From the NCBI GenBank assembly GCA_027365215.1, contig DAHXNT010000016.1:1-9861 (forward strand): 9,861 nt of DNA, read 5' to 3'. Position numbers and translations under genes: made by a program. The notes under the pieces are model-generated. The model was given only the letters and a program-made list of their open reading frames with translations. It did not search any database and was not told the origin of the DNA. Below, piece after piece: positions 4,779 through 9,861 of this stretch (positions within the stretch are counted from its first letter, which is position 1; the number at the start of each line of letters is the position of its first letter). This stretch comes from Microcaldota archaeon. Its GTDB lineage: Archaea; Micrarchaeota; Micrarchaeia; Micrarchaeales; Micrarchaeaceae.

Positions 4779-7220
4779 TTGTACAACATAGATGCGGACA
4801 GGAAGTGGAACGCGTTCTGGAAAGAGAAGGGGATGTTCAGGTTCGACAGGACCGACGCGGAGAAGCCTCTCTTCACTATAGACACGCCGCCGCCGAACAC
4901 GACCGGCGACCTCCACATGGGCCAGACCTACTGGGTAAGCTACATAGACTCTATCGCCAGGTACAAGCGCCTGCGCGGATTCAACGTCCTATATCCGCAG
5001 GGATGGGACATGCAGGGCTTCCCTGTAGAACTGGAGACGGAGAAGAAGTACGGCAAAAACCTCACGAGGGAGGAGTTCCGCGAGAAGTGCATAGGCGTTG
5101 CAATCGATAACATGAACACGCTCAAGGAGCAGATGCTTCTCATGGGTGCTTCGTTTGACGAGAGCCTTGAATATACTACCATATCCAAGGAGCACTGGAA
5201 GAGGGTGCAGCTTTCCCTGCTCATGATGCACGAAAGCGGCATGCTCTACAGGGCGAAGCATCCCGTGCTCTGGTGCCCGCACTGCAACTCCTCGATAGCC
5301 AGGGAGGAGACTGAGGAGAAGGAAAAGAGCACCGTATTGAACCACGTCCTGTTCGGCATAGACGGTTCCGATGAGAAAATAGAGATAGCGACCACGAGGC
5401 CGGAGCTGCTTCATGCATGCGTCGCCCTCGCGGTGAATCCTGATGACGAGAGATACAAGAAGCTCATCGGGAAGACCGCGGTCACCCCTGTTTTCAAGAA
5501 GAAGGTCGAAATAATCTCAGACGAGATAGTCGACAAGGAGTTCGGCACTGGCGCCGAGATGGTGTGCACGTTCGGCGACAAGAACGACGTAATAATGATG
5601 TACAAGCACAAGCTTCCGCTCATAGAGGCGATGGACGGCAGCGGCTTGATGACAAACGCCGGCAAGTACGACGGAATGCCCGCGGAAAAGGCAAGGCAGG
5701 AGATACTTGGTGACATAAGGGCGGAGGGCGCGTTCGTGAAGGAAGAGAGCATAACCCACGCGGTAAAGATACACGACAAGTGCGGCACTACCGCGGAGCT
5801 ACTGTCGTCGATGCAGTGGTTCATAAAGACGAAGGAGCACGCGGAAAGGATAAAGGAGACCGCAGCCAGCATAAAATGGACGCCGAGCACTGAGATACAG
5901 AGGCTGTACGACTGGGCCAATTACATAGAGTGGGACTGGAACATCTCAAGGCAGAGGGTGTTCGGCACTCCGATACCGTTCTGGTACTGCGAGAAGTGCG
6001 GCTACGTGCTCAGGCCAAAGGAAGACGCGCTGCCCGTAGACCCGGCGAAGGACAAGCCGAGCATGGAAAAGTGCCCCGAGTGCGGGCACACGCTGAAAGG
6101 CGAGACGGATACGTGCGACGTATGGGTGGATTCATCCATAACTCCGCTTGCTATATCCGGATGGCCCGAAGACAAGAAGCTGATGGAAAGGGCATTCCCG
6201 TCATCGATGAGGATAAACGGGCGCGACATAATAAGGACGTGGGACTTCTATACAATACACAGGATAAGGGAGCTCACGGGCAAGAAGCCATGGGAGAACC
6301 TGCTCGTACATGGCATGATACTAGGCTCTGACGGCCGTGAGATGCACAAGAGCCTCGGCAACGGCATAGCACCCCTTGAGCTGCTGAAGAAGTATCCTGT
6401 CGACGCGGTAAGGCTGTGGGTAGCCCTAAGCGGCAGCCTGGAGAAGGACAAGGTATTCTCGTACGAGGACATGGACTATGCGAACAGCTTCCTGAGGAAG
6501 CTCGAGAACTCAGCGAACTTGGTAGCGAAGGCGATAGAGGGAGAGGGCAAGGTCACGAAGCCTGAGGAGGAGCCGCACAAGTACATGAACATATTCGATC
6601 TCTGGATACTCGGTAGGCTGAACGACACTGTCAAGGAGGTCACAAACGGCTATGAGGACTTTAACCTTTTCAACGCGATGAATCCGCTTGTTAAGTTCTA
6701 CTGGCACGAGTTCTGCGACTACTACATAGAAGATGTAAAGCACCGCATATATTCAACAGAGGAGTCGATGCGCGGCAGCAGAAAGGCCGCTGCATACACG
6801 CTGAAGACGGTCCTCGAGACGACGCTGCGCATGCTTGCCCCGGTGGCGCCACACATAAGCGAAGAGATAAATTCGAGGTTCTCGGAGCGCAGCATATTCG
6901 AGGGCGATTTCCCGAAGCACGCGGAGAGGCCGGAGGGGCCCTCGTTCGTGATAAACGGGATCGTGTTCTCGAGCGACATAGTCGAGATAGACTACGGCAG
7001 CGCAGGTGCGCTGCTCAACGACATAATAGCAGACGTCAGGAAGGCGAAGGCCGCCCAGAGGCTGGCGCTCAACAAGGAGATAACATCAATCAATATAAAT
7101 GTTCCTGATGAATATTATAAAGCCGTTGAAATAGGCAAGGGCGAACTCAAAAGCATCTGCAAGGCTTCTGGGGTCAAGGTAAGCAGAGCGGCCGAATACT
7201 CTGTATCTATAGATGTGTGA
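4779..7220 (+). CDS. valS: Valyl-tRNA synthetase
   Basis: Class I synthetase that charges tRNA-Val and edits mischarged Thr; 813 aa, near the low end for archaeal ValRS. Order: N-terminal helix (WNAFWKEKGMF); catalytic half with DTPPPNTTGDLHMGQ; zinc knuckle C166/C169; CP1 editing domain with TTRPE (205-209) and CTFGDKNDV (263-271); WDWNISRQRVFGTPIPFWYC leading to C404/C407 and C432/C435; DVWVDSSITPLA; DIIRTWDFYTIHR; the KMSKS-position loop; then the helical anticodon-binding domain. Both signature motifs are altered: HIGH reads HMGQ (46-49) and KMSKS reads EMHKS (521-525). All other ValRS blocks are intact. The start is TTG: no in-frame ATG exists upstream before the stop at 4686, the residues that follow match the usual N-terminus, and GGTGGA (4770-4775) is a possible ribosome site. 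An ATG-initiated mini-ORF (4727-4765, 12 codons) precedes it. Confidence 0.93.
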   Translation: MYNIDADRKWNAFWKEKGMFRFDRTDAEKPLFTIDTPPPNTTGDLHMGQTYWVSYIDSIARYKRLRGFNVLYPQGWDMQGFPVELETEKKYGKNLTREEFREKCIGVAIDNMNTLKEQMLLMGASFDESLEYTTISKEHWKRVQLSLLMMHESGMLYRAKHPVLWCPHCNSSIAREETEEKEKSTVLNHVLFGIDGSDEKIEIATTRPELLHACVALAVNPDDERYKKLIGKTAVTPVFKKKVEIISDEIVDKEFGTGAEMVCTFGDKNDVIMMYKHKLPLIEAMDGSGLMTNAGKYDGMPAEKARQEILGDIRAEGAFVKEESITHAVKIHDKCGTTAELLSSMQWFIKTKEHAERIKETAASIKWTPSTEIQRLYDWANYIEWDWNISRQRVFGTPIPFWYCEKCGYVLRPKEDALPVDPAKDKPSMEKCPECGHTLKGETDTCDVWVDSSITPLAISGWPEDKKLMERAFPSSMRINGRDIIRTWDFYTIHRIRELTGKKPWENLLVHGMILGSDGREMHKSLGNGIAPLELLKKYPVDAVRLWVALSGSLEKDKVFSYEDMDYANSFLRKLENSANLVAKAIEGEGKVTKPEEEPHKYMNIFDLWILGRLNDTVKEVTNGYEDFNLFNAMNPLVKFYWHEFCDYYIEDVKHRIYSTEESMRGSRKAAAYTLKTVLETTLRMLAPVAPHISEEINSRFSERSIFEGDFPKHAERPEGPSFVINGIVFSSDIVEIDYGSAGALLNDIIADVRKAKAAQRLALNKEITSININVPDEYYKAVEIGKGELKSICKASGVKVSRAAEYSVSIDV

Positions 7221-7234
7221 TGCGCCGCGCGCCG

Positions 7235-7270
7235 ATAAAAGTAAAGTAAAATAAAATAAAGCAAAGCAAC
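7235..7270. repeat. A-rich pentamer repeat upstream of uS15
   Basis: Six in-phase pentamers, GTAAA GTAAA ATAAA ATAAA GCAAA GCAAC (7241-7270), preceded by ATAAAA. The tract lies in the 89-bp gap between valS and the uS15 gene and contains the only TATA-like DNA there (near 7249-7260, TSS expected near 7280). It probably serves as, or has grown around, the ribosomal promoter. Confidence 0.5.
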
Positions 7271-7309
7271 AACCAATCATCAATGCGAATGTTCAACCGG
7301 GGTCAATAA

Positions 7310-7774
7310 ATGGCCAGAATGCATACGAAAAGGCATGGGAAGTCGAAGTCGAGGAAGCCGGTTATCGGCGCAGACGCGCCAAGGGTAACCGAGCTGAGCA
7401 ACGAGGACATCGAGAAGCAGATAGTTTCGCTGGCCAAGCAGGGCCTGGCGCCGAGCGCTATAGGCGCAAGGCTGAAGGAGGAGCACAAGGTAATGTACCT
7501 GAAGCAGGTGCTCGGCAAGCGCCTCGGCAAGGTGCTGGAGGAGCAGGGCGTCAGCGGAAGCATGCCTCCTGACCTGATGGATCTGATGAAGAAGGCCGTT
7601 AATCTCAGGAATCACATCTCGCGCAACAAGCACGACAAGGGCAACACCATGGGCCTGCAGAGGGTCGAAGCAAAGATATGGCGCCTTACTAAGTATTACA
7701 GGCACTCGGGCAAGCTGCCTTCCGGCTGGAAGTACGATCCGGAGCAGGCCGCGCTGCTGATAAAGGGCAAGTGA
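7310..7774 (+). CDS. rps15: Small ribosomal subunit protein uS15 (archaeal S15P)
   Basis: 154-aa primary 16S rRNA-binding protein of the small subunit platform. The N-terminal extension MARMHTKRHGKSKSRKP followed by a helical region (to about residue 60) is the archaeal/eukaryotic form. The S15 core with MKKAVNLRNHISRNKHDKGNTMGLQRVEAKIWRLTKYY occupies roughly 85-140. Length is normal for archaea. The ATG has only a weak possible ribosome site (GGGGTC at 7299-7304). It is followed by eS1 after 25 nt, so the two are probably co-transcribed. Confidence 0.96.
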   Translation: MARMHTKRHGKSKSRKPVIGADAPRVTELSNEDIEKQIVSLAKQGLAPSAIGARLKEEHKVMYLKQVLGKRLGKVLEEQGVSGSMPPDLMDLMKKAVNLRNHISRNKHDKGNTMGLQRVEAKIWRLTKYYRHSGKLPSGWKYDPEQAALLIKGK

Positions 7775-7799
7775 AGAAGTTATTTGACAGGTTGGTATT

Positions 7800-8369
7800 A
7801 TGACATTGGAAAGGAAAGTCGACAAGTTCAAGCTGAAGAAATGGTTCAACGTCTACGCCCCGAAGGTTTTCGACGGCCAGGTCGTCGGCGAGATGCCGGG
7901 CAACGACGAGAAGTCCGTCATGGGCAGGAGCATAATCGTGGGCCTGGACGCGCTGACGCACAACATGTCGAAGATGAACACGAACGTCAAGCTCAAGGTT
8001 ACCGAGGTGTCGGGCAACGCAGCGCGAACCAACGTGGTCACCATAGAGACCCTCTACAGCTATCTGAGGTCGCTTATAAGGAGGCACAGGAGCCTGGTCA
8101 ATGCTGTCATACCTACGAAGTCTAGCGACGGTTCTGGCATAGTGTTAAAGATGCTCGTCGTGACGAAGAGCCGCGTCGCGAGGTCCAAGCTCTCAGGGAT
8201 GAGAAAGGAGGCGACGGAATTCGCCGCAAGCTACTGCAAGGAAAACACGAAGGACAGCATCATCGGTGCCGTCGTCAGCGGATCGCTTCAGGCCGAAATG
8301 TCGTCCAAGCTCAAGCACATAACCGAGATAGGCAGCGTCGAGGTCAACAAGCTGGAGATAAAGAGCTGA
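7800..8369 (+). CDS. rps3ae: Small ribosomal subunit protein eS1 (S3Ae)
   Basis: 189-aa ribosomal protein found in archaea and eukaryotes but not bacteria; it sits on the platform near the mRNA exit channel. Recognisable stretches are KLKKWFNVYAPKVFDGQVVGE (11-31), MGRSIIVGLDALT (41-53), VVTIETLYSYLRSLIRRHRSLVN (79-101), VLKMLVVTKSRVARS (115-129) and the C-terminal KHITEIGSVEVNKLEI. It is slightly shorter than most archaeal homologues (about 200 aa) but appears complete. Its placement just after uS15 fits a ribosomal operon. Confidence 0.95.
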   Translation: MTLERKVDKFKLKKWFNVYAPKVFDGQVVGEMPGNDEKSVMGRSIIVGLDALTHNMSKMNTNVKLKVTEVSGNAARTNVVTIETLYSYLRSLIRRHRSLVNAVIPTKSSDGSGIVLKMLVVTKSRVARSKLSGMRKEATEFAASYCKENTKDSIIGAVVSGSLQAEMSSKLKHITEIGSVEVNKLEIKS

Positions 8370-8394
8370 ATCCGGCAGCGCATATTTGCGGGCA

Positions 8395-8462
8395 GTTCCG
8401 CTATCACGCGGACCGCATGCCAATCCTATGTATTTTTATTCTGTATTATCCTTTATTCTATA
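8395..8462 (+). terminator. T-rich termination region after eS1, possible promoter for the DUF373 gene
   Basis: A short stem TCCGC/GCGGA (8397-8401 with 8408-8412) is followed by three T-rich runs, TATTTTTATT, TGTATTATCC and TTTATTCTATAG (8430-8462). Archaeal RNA polymerase terminates on such T tracts. The last run may also act as a weak TATA element for the next gene, with a TSS near 8482. No coding sequence is seen in 8370-8505. Confidence 0.45.
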
Positions 8463-8505
8463 GACAGCACGCTGCGTATGCGTGCGTCGCATCTGGCGAT
8501 ATCCG

Positions 8506-9732
8506 ATGGCGGAAAGGGTTCTCGTGCTTGCGGTAGACATAGACAACGACCTCTACAGGAAGACTAAGGTCACAGGTCCGGTCGTCGGAAGGAAGGAGAA
8601 CATAGACGCCGCGACAAAACTAATACTTGCAGATCCGAAGGATTCTGACGGCAACACGATGTTCGAGGCCGTCAAGAGGTATGACGAGCTCAAGAAGGAC
8701 GGATACGTCGTCGGCGTGGCGACGATAACCGGCGCGGAGAAGGAGGGCTACGCCGCAGACGCAGAGCTTGCGAGGCAGATAGAGCTCGTGCTTGACGAGT
8801 TCAAGGCGGACTCCTGCCTCCTCGTGACCGATGGCGAGAGCGACAACCGCGTGCTTCCGATACTCAAGACGAGGGTCAAGGTCAACAGCGTGGACTTCGT
8901 CCACATAAACCAGGCGCCCCAGTTCGAGAAGGCGTATTTCACCATTCTGGAGAAGCTCAAGGAGCCGCACTACGCGAGGATAGTGTTCGGCATACCCGCA
9001 GCCCTGCTTCTGCTGTTCTCCATAAGCCTGTATTTCGGCCTAGGCCTGTACCTGCCGATAGCGCTCGTAGGAGTATACCTCATACTCTACGGCTTCGGCA
9101 TGTGGGAGGCGCTCGTGAGGTCTTTCAAGGGGCTCGGCTTCAGCATAGACAGGGTAAGCTTCATATTCTACATCGCTTCGATACTGTTCTTCATAATAGC
9201 GCTGGTGATAAGCTACGGCAGCTACTACAGCGCCGCGGCGAAGACCGCCAACCAGCTCGTGCTCTTCTCGTTCGCCGCAGAGGGCTTCCTGATGATATTC
9301 CCTGTGTCGCTGCTGCTCTATTTCGTGGGCAGGATAATAGATCTCGGCAAGAAGAGGCTGAAGTACAGGGCGATAAACCAGGGCACGTACATAGGCTATG
9401 GGATAATATCCCTTGCACTGCTGTACATACTCTCGGCGTGGTTCGCGGCGCAGATATACTTCTGGGAATTCCTGCTGCTCAGCGCGGTCTCGATAGCTTT
9501 CGGTTACGTAATCTCGGAGTTCAGCAACTTCCTCAAGAAGAGGGCGATAAAGAACTCCAGGATGAAGAACAAGAAGGTGATAAACGAGATAGGCGCGTAC
9601 ATAGGCCGCGTCGAGGACGTCGACCTCGCAAGGAGCAGCATACTCGTCAAGACGCACTACGGCTCGACGCTCAGGTTCGACATAGACCGCGTCACCAACA
9701 TAACCGACCGCGTGATGATAAGGCAGCCCTGA
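8506..9732 (+). CDS. DUF373 family six-transmembrane protein
   Basis: 408-aa archaeal membrane protein of unknown function. Residues 1-150 form a soluble, Rossmann-like domain with VLVLAVDIDNDL (acidic D11 and D13) and LLVTDGESD (106-113), suggesting nucleotide or metal binding. Six hydrophobic segments follow at about 159-179, 181-198, 218-238, 254-277, 295-316 and 318-336. A C-terminal soluble tail of about 60 residues includes IGRVEDVDLARSSILVKTHYGSTLRFDID, with a small beta-domain appearance. DUF373 is widespread in archaea but has no established activity, and I assign none. ATG 8506 is preferred because it begins the conserved MAERVLVLAVDID. An in-frame GTG at 8482 would add eight residues and happens to lie where a TSS could be. 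No clear ribosome site is seen for either. It follows the ribosomal genes but has a separate T-rich leader, so it is probably an independent unit. Confidence 0.85.
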   Translation: MAERVLVLAVDIDNDLYRKTKVTGPVVGRKENIDAATKLILADPKDSDGNTMFEAVKRYDELKKDGYVVGVATITGAEKEGYAADAELARQIELVLDEFKADSCLLVTDGESDNRVLPILKTRVKVNSVDFVHINQAPQFEKAYFTILEKLKEPHYARIVFGIPAALLLLFSISLYFGLGLYLPIALVGVYLILYGFGMWEALVRSFKGLGFSIDRVSFIFYIASILFFIIALVISYGSYYSAAAKTANQLVLFSFAAEGFLMIFPVSLLLYFVGRIIDLGKKRLKYRAINQGTYIGYGIISLALLYILSAWFAAQIYFWEFLLLSAVSIAFGYVISEFSNFLKKRAIKNSRMKNKKVINEIGAYIGRVEDVDLARSSILVKTHYGSTLRFDIDRVTNITDRVMIRQP

Positions 9733-9861
9733 CTGCGCTATCCTTTGTATTCAAAACCCAGCCGTTTCCTTTCTGGCTAACAAAGGCTTTTGTAAACTAA
9801 ATAAATGCGACAAATTCAGCACTATGAGATTGTATTCTACGGGAAAAAATTATAAGGCGCA
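9733..9861. other. Intergenic region at window end: T-rich hairpin and possible downstream promoter
   Basis: No gene is supported here. A small inverted repeat, ACAAA-GGCT-TTTGT (9780-9793), with nearby T-rich runs may end the DUF373 transcript. AAATTATAAGG (9847-9857) resembles a TATA box for a plus-strand gene starting just beyond the window. A 16-residue ORF at 9805-9855 resembles nothing known and has no ribosome site. Confidence 0.35.

Noticed and set aside
9805..9855. 16-residue ORF near the window end
   Set aside because: No ribosome site or recognisable sequence, and it overlaps the likely downstream promoter.
1..9861. tRNA, rRNA or CRISPR array
   Set aside because: No cloverleaf, rRNA motif or regularly spaced repeat with unique spacers was seen on reading the gaps. 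A covariance-model scan was not possible here.

Overview
The window looks like an archaeal chromosome segment. Support comes from archaeal-type ribosomal proteins (uS15 with the long N-terminal extension, and eS1/S3Ae, which bacteria lack), a DUF373 membrane protein, a stand-alone TRAM-domain protein, an archaeal-type LeuRS, TATA-box promoters and heavy use of AGG (Arg) and ATA (Ile) codons. The host coding DNA is fairly G+C-rich. I cannot place the lineage further from sequence alone; a Thermoplasmata-like or DPANN/Micrarchaeota-like archaeon is only a guess.

Layout: (1) 1-2096, plus strand: the 3' part of leucyl-tRNA synthetase, then after 6 nt a HAD-superfamily phosphatase, probably one transcript. 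(2) 2147-2785, minus strand: an intact Fe/Mn superoxide dismutase, convergent with the HAD gene. (3) About 2850-4210, minus strand: an A+T-rich IS200/IS605-type element carrying only tnpB. Matched subterminal hairpins lie at both ends and an exact 9-bp direct repeat lies just outside. It sits immediately upstream of the SOD gene and separates it from the divergent TRAM gene. (4) 4220-4665, plus strand: an elaborate promoter region and a small TRAM-domain RNA-binding protein, ended by a perfect 8-bp-stem hairpin. (5) 4779-7220: valyl-tRNA synthetase with a TTG start and altered versions of both class I signature motifs. (6) 7310-8369: ribosomal proteins uS15 and eS1, closely spaced. (7) 8506-9732: a six-TM DUF373 protein. 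(8) 9733-9861: intergenic DNA ending in a possible promoter for a gene beyond the window.

Most of the window is translation housekeeping: two aminoacyl-tRNA synthetases, two small-subunit proteins and one TRAM protein. The exception is the TnpB element. Its nuclease looks intact, with all three RuvC acidic residues and four zinc-finger cysteines at spacings close to the ISDra2 enzyme. It has its own strong TATA box placed for leaderless transcription and no tnpA in view. Its predicted guide would read out from the right end into the SOD promoter. TnpB is a known RNA-guided nuclease family, so this is not a new system. The 9-bp flanking repeat and the placement against SOD are the least expected features, along with the HMGQ/EMHKS motifs of ValRS.
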